From NCBI GenBank assembly GCA_963835855.1, contig CAWIHA010000008.1, positions 45,892 to 109,891 of the forward strand: 64,000 bases of DNA, written 5' to 3'. This document shows positions 37,638 to 50,366 of this stretch, in pieces. The first letter of the stretch is position 1. Every line of letters starts with the position of its first letter. This DNA is from CAWIHA01 sp963835855 (GTDB taxonomy: Bacteria > Acidobacteriota > Terriglobia > Bryobacterales > Bryobacteraceae). The translations under genes and the position numbers were made by a program. Below the pieces are notes generated by a model. The model was not told the origin of the DNA. It ran no database searches and was given only the letters and a program-made list of their open reading frames with translations.

Positions 37638-37941
37638 CTCTCCTCCGGGCATGACAGTAGCAATCGAGTAGCCACAGCGCCGGCTGTTCCGCGTCTACCG
37701 TATCTGATTCTCTTTTTTGAGGATAGCCGCCGGTAGAGCTTCTGCCGTTCGAGCAACACGCTCCATGCGGGAGACCTACGAGCGGGGGGAATGCGCCCAG
37801 AAGCCCTGGCATTGCGCAAGCTGACCCAATGGAAGGGGTGCCGGAGCCGCAGCGCTGGAGGCTGTCGTGGTACCGGTCCAGCGATTTGGTTCCTGCCGCC
37901 CGATGCTTCGAACCCCTGGGGGATTTCACCCACTCAATGCG

Positions 37942-37970
37942 GTATAATAAGAATTTCCTAGTATTGTCAA
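37942..37970 (-). promoter_or_regulatory. Strong promoter driving the cytochrome block
   Basis: On the minus strand, TTGACA (37965-37970, perfect), 17 bases, TTATAC (37942-37947). The start would be near 37935, leaving a leader of about 300 bases before the gene at 37637; the stretch 37638-37977 has no convincing gene. On the plus strand a perfect TATAAT (37943-37948) overlaps the same bases and could serve the sigma-54 activator at 37978. Polymerases for the two directions would compete. Confidence 0.5.
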
Positions 37971-37977
37971 TGTCTTC

Positions 37978-39318
37978 ATGTCTAAGCTAGTCCCAAAGTG
38001 GCAGCAGTCCAGCGTCCTGGAGGCGATCTTCGATCAGCTCTCGGATGCCTTGGTGCTCTACGACAACCACCAACGCATCACCGGCATGAACCGTGCAGCC
38101 GAAAAATTGTTCGGAGCCGCCGAAGATGTCGTCGGCCGGAGCTGCAGCGAGGTCTTTCGCTGTAGCGAATGTGAGCCAGGCTGCGGACTCATCGAGGGCT
38201 TGAACTCCTCCAACGGTCTCCCGCACGGCACCGTACGCCTGCATACCGACGATGGCCGCGAGCGGCTGGTCTTGATCCGCACTTCGCACATCTCGAACGA
38301 CAGCGGCGAGATGGAAGGCCTGGTTGCGACCATCAAAGACATCACCGAAGAGGTCGCGCCGATGAAGCGCGAGATCATTGCCGACTCCCCCGCCATGCGC
38401 GAGGTATTGAGTTTCGTGCGCAAAGTTGCCGCCAGCGAGGCCACCACCGTTCTGCTCGAAGGCGAAAACGGGACCGGCAAGGATCTGATCGCCAAGACCG
38501 TGCATTACGAGAGCGCACGGCAAGCCGAGCCCTTCATCGCTATCAACTGCGCCGCGATACCCGAAACACTGCTGGAGAGCGAGCTGTTCGGGTACGAGAA
38601 GGGCGCCTTTACCGACGCGCGGGCGCAGAAACGCGGCCTGTTCGAGCTGGCGGACAAGGGGACGCTGTTCCTCGACGAAATCGGCGAAATCCCGCTGACG
38701 CTGCAGACCAAGCTCCTGCGCGTGCTCGAAGAGCAGAATTTCCGCCGCCTGGGGGGCTTGAAGGATATCCACGTGGACCTGCGGTTCATCGCGGCGACAA
38801 ACAAAAACCTCCGCGAGGCTGTGAGAGAGGGCGCGTTCCGGCAAGACCTGTACTTCCGTCTGAACGTGATCCAGATCGTCATTCCCCCTCTACGCGAACG
38901 CCGCGAGGATATTCCGTCGCTGGCCCAGTTCTTCGTCGGGCACTACAACCGGAAGTTCAAGCGCCACATCGAAGGGTTTTCTCCGGAAGCGAACGAACTG
39001 TTGCTGGCCCACGACTGGCCCGGCAACGTCCGCGAGCTGCGCAACGCCGTTGAGCGCGCGATGATTCTCGAAGAATCGGCATTCATTACGCCGGCCAGCC
39101 TGCCGATCGCCATTAGCCATTCCGAGAACCAGCAGGGTGAGCCGCCTGAACCGCAGATGGAGATTCCCGAAGGCGGCATGTCGCTGGTAGACAACGAGCG
39201 GCAATTGCTGGCGCGGGCGCTGGAGAAGACCGGCGGCAACCAGACCCAGGCGGCCCGGCTACTGCGGATCACGCGCGACACACTCCGCTACAAAATGAAG
39301 AAATACAACCTGCGGTAA
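37978..39318 (+). CDS. PAS-containing sigma-54-dependent activator (NtrC type)
   Basis: The 446-residue protein has an N-terminal PAS domain (~10-125), an AAA+ domain and a Fis-type HTH (GGNQTQAARLLRITRDTLRY). Walker A reads GENGTGKDLIAK, and the sigma-54 contact loop is ESELFGYEKGAFTDARAQKR, with a full GAFTDA. The PAS domain carries a cysteine cluster, CSEVFRCSECEPGCGL, that could bind metal or sense redox. It faces away from the cytochrome block and may regulate it. Possible sigma-54 sites (GG-N10-GC) were looked for and only a weak one was seen near 37807-37822. Confidence 0.9.
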   Translation: MSKLVPKWQQSSVLEAIFDQLSDALVLYDNHQRITGMNRAAEKLFGAAEDVVGRSCSEVFRCSECEPGCGLIEGLNSSNGLPHGTVRLHTDDGRERLVLIRTSHISNDSGEMEGLVATIKDITEEVAPMKREIIADSPAMREVLSFVRKVAASEATTVLLEGENGTGKDLIAKTVHYESARQAEPFIAINCAAIPETLLESELFGYEKGAFTDARAQKRGLFELADKGTLFLDEIGEIPLTLQTKLLRVLEEQNFRRLGGLKDIHVDLRFIAATNKNLREAVREGAFRQDLYFRLNVIQIVIPPLRERREDIPSLAQFFVGHYNRKFKRHIEGFSPEANELLLAHDWPGNVRELRNAVERAMILEESAFITPASLPIAISHSENQQGEPPEPQMEIPEGGMSLVDNERQLLARALEKTGGNQTQAARLLRITRDTLRYKMKKYNLR

Positions 39319-39548
39319 AGGGTGCCCTGCACCGCCCGCGTCAGGTTGTGGATGGGGGCCATCGGCGGTAGGACTTCGGCCAGCGCACGCGGCGTCTCCT
39401 CCAGACAACCGGGCGGGACATTCGCCGCTGCGGTCAGTCCGGCGGCGCCGCCGGTTCGGTTGTGCCGGATGGAATCGATCTTCTCTTAAACTCGGCCGGC
39501 CATGGACATGGCAACCCATCTCCTCCCCCAAAACTTTCTTCACCCACT

Positions 39549-39576
39549 TTGAGACTGCCGCCTCCTCGTTTATACT
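39549..39576 (+). promoter_or_regulatory. Promoter of the aminotransferase-pckA operon
   Basis: TTGAGA (39549-39554), 16 bases, TATACT (39571-39576). The predicted start near 39583 is just before the hairpin at 39592-39608. Confidence 0.5.
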
Positions 39577-39591
39577 GTTATGAATACCCGA

Positions 39592-39608
39592 TGGCGCTCC
39601 AAGCGCCA
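39592..39608 (+). promoter_or_regulatory. Leader hairpin of the aminotransferase-pckA operon
   Basis: Perfect 7-bp stem TGGCGCT / CCA / AGCGCCA, about ten bases into the predicted leader and 33 bases before the GTG start. No T-run follows, so it is not an intrinsic terminator. Confidence 0.45.
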
Positions 39609-39641
39609 GGAGTATATGCGTGAGCAAATTGAGGAAATCCG

Positions 39642-40859
39642 GTGAGCATCAGTCAACTCGCACGATCGATTTGTGAATCCCCAACTCTGAAGCTGAACGA
39701 AACGGCAGCGCTGCTTAGGGAGAAGGGCGAACCTGTCATCCACCTTGGGGGCGGCGAGCCGAAGAGCCGCGCGCCGATCGACGCCATCATCAATTGCACA
39801 GCCCTACTCAACACCGGCGAGGTGCGCTATACCCCGCCGGACGGCATCCCGGCGCTCAAGAAAGCGGTCATCCGCTACACGGAAGAGAATTACAACAAGG
39901 TCGCCGGCGTGGAGAACGTGATCATATCGAGCGGCGCCAAGCAAGCCATCATGGTGGCGCTCCAATCGATACTCGAGCCGAAAGAGGAGGTCGTCTTCCC
40001 GGCCCCGTACTGGGTGTCGTACCCGGAGATGGTCAAACTCGCCGGCGGCGTGCCGGTGCCGGTCACACCGGAAGACGGCACCTTCCACCCCCGCGTCAAG
40101 GAAATCGCCGGGGCAGTTGGGTCCAACACGAAAGCCGTCATCATCAACAGTCCGAACAACCCCTCGGGCGTGATGTATTCGGAAGAGTTCATCGCCGGCG
40201 TGGTCGAGTTGTGCGAGAAGAAGAACCTATACCTGATCATGGACGACACATACAACCGGCTCATCTTCGACGGCAGAACGCCCACGAACTGTTACAACTA
40301 CGCCAAGAATCACTCGAACAACTCGAAGCTCGTGGTCATCAACTGCGTCTCGAAGATGTACGCGATGACCGGCTTCCGCATCGGTTGGGCGATTGGCAAC
40401 GAGGAGGTCATCCGCGCGATGACGAACATTCAGTCCCAGCAGACCTCCGGCGCCTCGGCGCCCGCGCAGTGGGCAGCCGTGGGCGCGCTAAACGGCGTCC
40501 AATCCTCTATCCAGAGCCTGCGGATGACGCTCGAGAACAACCGCAACATCATGGTTGAGCGTCTGCGGGCCTTCGACGGCGTAAAAGTGACCAACCCGGA
40601 GGGCACCTTCTACACCTTCCCCGACTTCAGCGCCTACATGAAGGACTCGCAGAAGCTCGCGCGCTTCCTGCTCGACAAGGTGCGGGTCGTAACCGTGCCC
40701 GGGCGCGAGTTCGGCATGGAAGGCCACTTGCGGGTCAGTTTCTGCGGCACGGTCAAAGAGATCACCGAGGGAGTCGAGAGAATCAAGTGGGCGCTCGACC
40801 CGAACTCACCGAATGAACTCTACATTCGCGATCGAAAGCTTGTGAGAGATTGGCAATGA
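39642..40859 (+). CDS. Pyridoxal-phosphate aminotransferase, aspartate aminotransferase type
   Basis: The GTG at 39642 begins a 405-residue class I/II aminotransferase: ISSGAKQAIMVALQSILEPK, INSPNNPSGVMYS (the NPxNPTG-like motif), DDTYNRLIFDG, and VSKMYAMTGFRIGWAIGN with the PLP lysine. It fits the Ib aspartate aminotransferase group, which makes oxaloacetate from aspartate and 2-oxoglutarate. The next gene, pckA, overlaps by four bases (ATGA) and uses oxaloacetate, which strengthens the substrate call. Other amino acids cannot be excluded. Confidence 0.88.
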   Translation: MSISQLARSICESPTLKLNETAALLREKGEPVIHLGGGEPKSRAPIDAIINCTALLNTGEVRYTPPDGIPALKKAVIRYTEENYNKVAGVENVIISSGAKQAIMVALQSILEPKEEVVFPAPYWVSYPEMVKLAGGVPVPVTPEDGTFHPRVKEIAGAVGSNTKAVIINSPNNPSGVMYSEEFIAGVVELCEKKNLYLIMDDTYNRLIFDGRTPTNCYNYAKNHSNNSKLVVINCVSKMYAMTGFRIGWAIGNEEVIRAMTNIQSQQTSGASAPAQWAAVGALNGVQSSIQSLRMTLENNRNIMVERLRAFDGVKVTNPEGTFYTFPDFSAYMKDSQKLARFLLDKVRVVTVPGREFGMEGHLRVSFCGTVKEITEGVERIKWALDPNSPNELYIRDRKLVRDWQ

Positions 40860-42529
40860 ACTTATACCTTGACATCCCGTCGCCGGCGCTGAAGCAGGCC
40901 GGAGTGAATGCGAGCGCGTTCGGATTGCAGAACCACGGCCTCGCAAACCTTCATGCCGTGTACTGGAACCTGGCGACTGCCGCGTTGTACGAAGAGGCGG
41001 TTTTCCGCGGCGAAGGCAGTGTTGCCCATGCCGGTCCTTTCGTGGTGAACACGGGCAAGCACACCGCGCGCGCCGCCGCCGACAAGTTCATCGTGCGCGA
41101 GCAGACCACGGAAAACCACGTCTGGTGGGGCCAATACAACCGCCCCTTCAACCCGGATAACTTTAGCGTGTTGCTCACACGCCTGCAGGGATATTTGCAA
41201 GGGCGCGACGTGTTCGTGCAGGACTGCTTCGCCGGCTCGGATACGGACGCCCGTATGCCGATCCGCATCGTCACCGAAAAGGCGTGGCACAGCCTGTTCG
41301 CGCGAACGATGTTCACGAAGCTCAGGAGCGCTGAGGAGATGAAGCGGCACGTGCCGGAGTTCACCATCATCTGCGCGCCCTCTTTCAACGCTTCGCCAAT
41401 CATCGACAGCACGCGCACCGAGACGTTCATCATCGCCAACTTCGCCGAGCGCCTTGCCATCATCGGCGGCTCCAGTTACGGGGGCGAAATCAAGAAGACC
41501 ATCTTCACCGTGCTGAATTTCCTGCTGCCGCTCGACGGCGTCCTGCCAATGCACTGCTCCGCGAATGTCGGCAATGCTGGGGACGTGGCCATCTTCTTCG
41601 GCCTCTCCGGCACCGGCAAGACAACACTCTCGGCCGATCCCTCGCGCCACCTGATCGGCGATGACGAGCACGGCTGGAGCGATAACGGCGTCTTCAACTT
41701 CGAGGACGGTTGCTACGCCAAAGTCATCCGCCTCTCGCCCGAAGCCGAGCCGCAGATTTACGCCTGCACGCGCCGCTTCGGGACGATCATCGAGAACGTG
41801 GTCTTCGATCCCGTGTCCCGCCGGCTCGATCTCGACGACGACCGAATCACCGAAAACACGCGCGCCGCGTATCCGCTCGAGTACATCGACAACTACTTGC
41901 CGGCGAAGCGGGCCGGACATCCGAAGAACGTGATTTTGCTGACCTGCGACGCCACCGGCGTCATGCCGCCGATCGCGCGGCTATCACCGGACCAGTCGAT
42001 CTACCACTTCATTTCCGGCTACACCAGCAAGATCGCCGGCACCGAGATCGGCCTTGGCACCGAGCCCGAGATCACCTTCAGCACCTGCTTCGGCGGCCCG
42101 TTCATGGTGCACCGCCCTTACACCTACGCCGAAATGCTCAAGACCAAAATCATCAAGCACGGCGTGAGCTGCTGGCTGGTGAACACCGGCTGGACGGGCG
42201 GGCCGTTTGGCGTCGGCAAGCGCATCAGCATTCACCACACCCGCGCGCTTCTGGACGCGGCCCTGAGCGGCAAGCTGCACGGCGTCGAGTTTCACAAAGA
42301 CCCGGTGTTCGGTTTCGAAGTGCCAAAGAGCTGCGAAGGTGTGCCTTCGAACATCCTCGACCCGGCCAACACCTGGGGCAGCCGCGAGGAGTATCTGCGG
42401 AAATACGACGCCCTCGCAGCGCGCTTCATCGAGAATTTCAAGCTGATGAAGGAAGGTTGCCCAGATCACGTGATCCAGGCCGGCCCCAAGCGCCTGAGCT
42501 TCGCCAATGCCGCGGTGAGTAAGAAATAG
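40856..42529 (+). CDS. pckA: Phosphoenolpyruvate carboxykinase (ATP)
   Basis: The 557-residue protein has GSSYGGEIKKTIFTVLNFLL, the kinase-1a loop GLSGTGKTTLSADPSR, LIGDDEHGWSDNGVFNFEDG and GGPFMVHRPYTYAEML, as in ATP-dependent PEPCK. It converts oxaloacetate and ATP to PEP, CO2 and ADP, the first committed step of gluconeogenesis. The start at 40856 (MNLYLDIPSPALKQAG) overlaps the aminotransferase stop by four bases. The two together would turn aspartate into PEP. Length and motifs are normal. Confidence 0.95.
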   Translation: MNLYLDIPSPALKQAGVNASAFGLQNHGLANLHAVYWNLATAALYEEAVFRGEGSVAHAGPFVVNTGKHTARAAADKFIVREQTTENHVWWGQYNRPFNPDNFSVLLTRLQGYLQGRDVFVQDCFAGSDTDARMPIRIVTEKAWHSLFARTMFTKLRSAEEMKRHVPEFTIICAPSFNASPIIDSTRTETFIIANFAERLAIIGGSSYGGEIKKTIFTVLNFLLPLDGVLPMHCSANVGNAGDVAIFFGLSGTGKTTLSADPSRHLIGDDEHGWSDNGVFNFEDGCYAKVIRLSPEAEPQIYACTRRFGTIIENVVFDPVSRRLDLDDDRITENTRAAYPLEYIDNYLPAKRAGHPKNVILLTCDATGVMPPIARLSPDQSIYHFISGYTSKIAGTEIGLGTEPEITFSTCFGGPFMVHRPYTYAEMLKTKIIKHGVSCWLVNTGWTGGPFGVGKRISIHHTRALLDAALSGKLHGVEFHKDPVFGFEVPKSCEGVPSNILDPANTWGSREEYLRKYDALAARFIENFKLMKEGCPDHVIQAGPKRLSFANAAVSKK

Positions 42530-42571
42530 AAGCGCTTTGCGCGACTCGCTATCTGAACGGCGGGAGGACTC

Positions 42572-42784
42572 GTGGCAATGATTGGCGGGCAGACGACATA
42601 CGTTGGGCTTAGGCCGAAGTTCGGCAGCTCGGACGGCCTGTTCAACCTCGGGAGCGCGCTGGCGTTCGTCCAGACCCTGCCTCGGGGCGTGTACATCGCC
42701 ATGAATGGCAGGTGCTTCGCGTGGAATGCCGTGCGCAAGAACAAAGAAACGGGGATATTTGAGGCCCTGCCGCGCAAGCGCTAG
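42572..42784 (+). CDS. Small hypothetical protein
   Basis: A 70-residue frame from GTG at 42572, with GGGAGGA just upstream. MAMIGGQTTYVGLRPKFGSS onwards; mixed charge, no membrane segment or domain recognised. Located 42 bases after pckA on the same strand and convergent with a membrane-protein gene at 42793. The ribosome site supports expression; function unknown. Confidence 0.45.
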   Translation: MAMIGGQTTYVGLRPKFGSSDGLFNLGSALAFVQTLPRGVYIAMNGRCFAWNAVRKNKETGIFEALPRKR

Positions 42785-42792
42785 CCCGTCTG

Positions 42793-42993
42793 CTACGCCC
42801 TGCCAAACCCCCTGAGCACGCGCGCGGGCAGCGTCACGATCGACCAAAGCAGTTCGAGCACGCCTCCGACTGCAATGCCCACGATACGGAACGGCAGCAG
42901 CAGCAGCCACACCAGCGGATAGAGCACCAGTGCTGCCAGGGCCAGCGGCCAGCACAAAACCAGCAGGATCAGCCACAAAACAAATGTGAGCAC
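42793..42993 (-). CDS. Small membrane protein
   Basis: A 66-residue product from GTG at 42993, eight bases after GGAGG. Almost entirely hydrophobic: LTFVLWLILLVLCWPLALAA, LYPLVWLLLLPFRIVGIAVG, GVLELLWSIVTLPARVLRGF. Two helices and an amphipathic end. No family recognised. The ribosome site and pure membrane character support a real gene. Confidence 0.55.
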   Translation of the reverse strand: MLTFVLWLILLVLCWPLALAALVLYPLVWLLLLPFRIVGIAVGGVLELLWSIVTLPARVLRGFGRA

Positions 42994-43112
42994 GATTTGT
43001 GCCTCCGAAAGAGATACGAAGTTCTCACCCGTCGAGTTCGGCCCGGCCCCGGCCGCGCGCGGCGGCCGCCGCTGGCGGCGACAGACTGGACGTTCTCAAA
43101 ATCAGAAAACGG

Positions 43113-43943
43113 TCACGCGTTCATTCCGGGTGAGCCTCCGGATACCCGCCGCGCCAGATCCGCCAGGAACTGCGCCAGTCCTTCACCCGGATCTTTGCGC
43201 TGGGATATGATCGGCTCAATGCCGCGCATCCGCAGCACGCGCTCCTGCACCGGGTTAGCGCTGCTGAGGAAGATATACGATTTCGGCCGGAGCCGGGCCA
43301 ATGCGGACGATTCCCACAACCGCTGGAGCTTGTACACCAGGTAACGAATGTTGATGTCCGAGAGGCTGTAGCCGATGAACAACACCGGCCGGCTGAGCGC
43401 GTCCGCCTGCAACTTGATATCGAGCGCGCTCTCGAAATCCAGCCGCTCGAAGAAGCCGGATTCGGTGAGCACGATCGACTCGTCGTCGTCGAAGTCGCCG
43501 TGGAACTTCACGATCTGCGTCACGCCCTCCCGCGCCTTGAGCAGGTCGCCGACGTTGACGATCTTCGTGTACTCCTTGCCAAAGGCATCGAACGCCTTTT
43601 CCAGCCAGCGATCGTAATTGGTCGTATAAATGATCGGGAACGGCAACTCGACGATGAGCCGGTGAATCTCCGAATCGCGGACATTCACATCGGCGCGGTG
43701 CCAGGTCGTGTCCATCCAGCTCCGCAGCGGGCCGAGGTTGCCCTTGGTCAGCTTGTAGAACTCAGCCAGCGCGCGGTGGTCCCCCAGCATGCGGAAGGAT
43801 TCCGGATCGTAGCCCAACTGTCTGGCGATTTCGGCGACCACTTCTTCGGTGGTCGGCACGCCGACATTACGCGACACGCCGGCGCCGACGAACAGAATCG
43901 CGCGCTTGTTCCGGATCGCTTCGACCAAGTCGTCGTAGTTCAT
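43113..43943 (-). CDS. Stand-alone SIR2-like protein
   Basis: The start at 43943 (MNYDDLVEAIRNKRAILFVG) gives 276 residues. SIR2-type features are FVGAGVSRNVGVPTTEE (NAD loop), IIYTTNYDRWLEKAF with the catalytic Asn, VKFHGDFDDDESIVLT with the catalytic His, and VLFIGYSLSDINIRYLVYKL. This is the SIR2_2-like family used as the NAD-degrading effector of Thoeris, DSR and other antiphage systems, though many members have unknown roles. No partner gene lies beside it; tRNA-Arg is 102 bases upstream. It could be a single-gene defence protein. Catalytic residues are intact. Confidence 0.85.
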   Translation of the reverse strand: MNYDDLVEAIRNKRAILFVGAGVSRNVGVPTTEEVVAEIARQLGYDPESFRMLGDHRALAEFYKLTKGNLGPLRSWMDTTWHRADVNVRDSEIHRLIVELPFPIIYTTNYDRWLEKAFDAFGKEYTKIVNVGDLLKAREGVTQIVKFHGDFDDDESIVLTESGFFERLDFESALDIKLQADALSRPVLFIGYSLSDINIRYLVYKLQRLWESSALARLRPKSYIFLSSANPVQERVLRMRGIEPIISQRKDPGEGLAQFLADLARRVSGGSPGMNA

Positions 43944-44045
43944 AAAGCGGTCTCGCCGGCAGACGCCCACCTGCCAGCATACACGAACCCTTTTACAGCG
44001 GGAGCGCCGCGCGAGGCTCCTGATCTAAAATCAATTCAGGTCTTC

Positions 44046-44122
44046 GGGCGCGTAGCTCAGGTGGATAGAGCATCGGCCTTCTAAGCCGAGGGTCGCAGGT
44101 TCGAGTCCTGCCGCGCCTACCA
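44046..44122 (+). tRNA. tRNA-Arg (anticodon TCT)
   Basis: A 77-base cloverleaf: acceptor GGGCGCG / CGCGCCT (first pair G-U), D arm with GCTCAGGTGGATAGAGC, anticodon stem TCGGC / GCCGA around loop CTTCTAA, T arm with GCAGG-TTCGAGT-CCTGC, discriminator A and encoded CCA. Reads AGA codons. A TAAAAT box lies about 20 bases upstream. Confidence 0.95.
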
Positions 44123-44212
44123 ACGCTTCCCTGCCCCACATGGGTTCTTGGCAGCGCCACTACGGCTATTGTTTGCAGGACGTTTGCCGATGTGAATAGG
44201 TGAGGGATACGC

Positions 44213-48271
<4,059 letters not shown>

Positions 48272-48923
48272 AACGCGGCGCCGGAGGAAACGCGCGGTTG
48301 GGGACGATTCCCGGAATCTTGGACTCGAGGCTCTAATATCGTGCATCCGGCGCAGTCGGCGCGGCTTGGCACGATTGTGAGATTCTCACGTCAGATTCGC
48401 AGCCGAAACGATGCGGCAGGCCGCCGCGAATGCCATTACGGTTGGCTAACGGCCGATGCCGGCAGTAGACGGGAGGAGGGCGCGAAGGCCACCACAGGGT
48501 GCGCATCCTCATTCGCAATCACGATGCCCGCTGTTCCCAAAGTGTGAGGCTCTCGATAATGTTTTCGGGGCCACCGCCGTGAACGAAGATGACCCAGGCA
48601 TCAGCCAGCTCATCGAAGACGCCTGTAGAGGATTCGACTCCGTGTGCCCGCTGGTCTACCCGTCGCGCTGCGCACGGCAATTTCTCGGCAACCCGAATCC
48701 GGCCCACCACCCCTATGAAGTGGTGTATCACTAGACCAGGCGCGCGGCCGGGCGGAACCGCCCGAAAAAACCCGGCCACGTGAATGACACAGCCTCTCGT
48801 GGGTGCTTGACATACACTACGCCCGCGAGTCAGACTTTGAAGTGCATTTCGCCACGGTTCCTTGTTCCCAGGTGGAACCGTGAGATCCGGGCCGGGGTTT
48901 GCGCCCGTCAACATGGAGAAAAA
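48272..48923. other. Long intergenic region
   Basis: About 650 bases between the hybrid kinase and the barrel protein. Open frames on both strands show no family likeness; one minus-strand frame (48519-48914) reads protein-like near its end but has no support. It contains the promoter candidate at 48807-48836. No repeat or RNA gene recognised. Confidence 0.4.
48807..48836 (+). promoter_or_regulatory. Possible promoter for the barrel-protein gene
   Basis: TTGACA (48807-48812, perfect), 18 bases, CAGACT (48831-48836, weak). The leader would be about 80 bases. Confidence 0.35.
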
Positions 48924-50363
48924 ATGAGATCCTTCCTCGGTCCGGCTGTCCTTCTCTTAGCTTCCGCTGCTTTGGCTCAGGAGGCGCAACAGCCGCCAGC
49001 GCAGCAGCCGCAACCGCAACAGCCGGCGGCCGCTGAACAAGCGCAGCAGCCGGCAGTTCTCAATCCACCTCAGGGAGGAGCGCCCCAGCCGCAAGAGGAG
49101 TACGGCGGGCCGGCGATTCTGAGCCGCGGAAGCGCCTCCAGCATCAGCCGTGAAGCGGAGTTCCTCCGCCTCCGGCCTTTTATCAGTGTTGACGGTATTT
49201 ACGACAGCGAACTGGCAGCCTATGGCGCCACCTCGACAGGTACCGTGCCGGTCTCGAGCCCCTACGGGGTCGCAACCCTGTTCGGCGTCACCGGCTTCCA
49301 TCCCTGGCAGACCAGCTCGCTCGCCCTGGATTATCGCGGCTCGTACACCCACTACAACCAGAGCAGTGCCGGGGATATCTTCGATAACAGCCTGATGCTC
49401 ACCTATCAGCGCCAGCTCAGCCGCCATTTCGCGTTCTCCCTCTCCGAAGAAGGCGCAATATACAGGCAGGATTTTGCCGTGCCGGCCGCCGCCGCCCAGT
49501 CCTTCGATACGGGCTTCGCGGCGACGACTTCGAATACCCTGTTCAATACCAGGACCATAATCGGGGAGAGCGGCGGTCAGTTTGTTTATCAAGCCAGCGC
49601 CCGCACTTCCCTTAGCGCTGGGGTAACCGGCTACATCTTTCGACCGCAGCCCAGCTCTCTGATCGGTTCGCACGGCGTCACGTACCACGGCGACATCGCC
49701 CACCGGCTGACGCGGTTCCAGACCATCGGCGTGACATACAGCTTCGAGACTTACGACTTCAACCACGCATTCGGCTCGGCGGCCATCCAAGACGCGGGGC
49801 TCGTTTATTCTGCGCGGCTGGGCCGCCGTTGGGAGCTGAACACGGAAGCCGGAGCATCTTACGTAGGGGCGTCGCGGACAGAGCAAGTTCCGGTCACCGA
49901 TCCGACGCTCATCGCGCTATTCGGACCCGGCTTCAGTTTCCCGCAGCTCGTCCACCAGGCGAATGTCGTGCCGCATCTTGAAGGCCAGTTGTCTTACTCC
50001 TTGAGGCGGTCCTTAGCTACGATCGGTTATCGTCACGGGGTGCTTCCGGGCAATGGCGTTTTCCTCACTTCCGTCAGCGACGACGCCTATGCATCGTATT
50101 CATACAACGCTTCCCGCCGGCTGGCCCTCCAGGCATCGGGCGGCTACTCGACTTATTCGGCTTTGACGCAGACCATCGGGAAGTATAGCGACTGGTTCGG
50201 CGGCGGAGGCGGCTCCTACAGGCTGGCCCGCTCCTTTTCTTTCACGACGCGCCTCGATGCGCGCCACTATAGCGTCACCGGCACGGCTCTGTCCCGCACG
50301 TTCTACCAGGCCATCGCCGGCTTCATGTGGAGCCCCGGCGATTATCCACTCGCGATCTGGTGA
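48924..50363 (+). CDS. Outer-membrane beta-barrel protein with Gln/Pro-rich linker
   Basis: The start at 48924 gives a signal peptide (MRSFLGPAVLLLASAALA, then QEA) and 479 residues; the frame is open upstream, but without a signal. Residues ~20-60 are Gln/Pro/Ala-rich (QQPPAQQPQPQQPAAAEQ). The rest is alternating hydrophobic/polar strands (SSLALDYRGSYTHYNQ, FAFSLSEEGAIYRQDFA, ALQASGGYSTYSALTQ) ending in an aromatic residue (LAIW), the usual outer-membrane insertion signal. Barrel fold is inferred; ligand unknown. A stand-alone receiver gene follows three bases later. Confidence 0.7.
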   Translation: MRSFLGPAVLLLASAALAQEAQQPPAQQPQPQQPAAAEQAQQPAVLNPPQGGAPQPQEEYGGPAILSRGSASSISREAEFLRLRPFISVDGIYDSELAAYGATSTGTVPVSSPYGVATLFGVTGFHPWQTSSLALDYRGSYTHYNQSSAGDIFDNSLMLTYQRQLSRHFAFSLSEEGAIYRQDFAVPAAAAQSFDTGFAATTSNTLFNTRTIIGESGGQFVYQASARTSLSAGVTGYIFRPQPSSLIGSHGVTYHGDIAHRLTRFQTIGVTYSFETYDFNHAFGSAAIQDAGLVYSARLGRRWELNTEAGASYVGASRTEQVPVTDPTLIALFGPGFSFPQLVHQANVVPHLEGQLSYSLRRSLATIGYRHGVLPGNGVFLTSVSDDAYASYSYNASRRLALQASGGYSTYSALTQTIGKYSDWFGGGGGSYRLARSFSFTTRLDARHYSVTGTALSRTFYQAIAGFMWSPGDYPLAIW

Positions 50364-50366
50364 GCA

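Larger units (their letters stand above)
39319..39641. other. Non-coding stretch with promoter and leader hairpin
   Basis: No convincing gene on either strand. The right third holds the promoter and hairpin listed separately for the aminotransferase-pckA operon. Confidence 0.4.

Noticed and set aside
37800..37825. Possible sigma-54 promoter (GG-N10-GC) before the activator gene
   Set aside because: Only the GG and GC cores and TGGCA match; the -12 side is AAGC and the distance to the ATG is about 160 bases.
39259..39627. 122-codon minus-strand frame after the sigma-54 activator
   Set aside because: Partly antisense to the activator HTH, no family likeness, and it covers the promoter of the next operon.
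48519..48914. 131-codon minus-strand frame upstream of the barrel gene
   Set aside because: Part of it reads protein-like, but there is no start signal and no domain, and it overlaps the promoter of the opposite gene.
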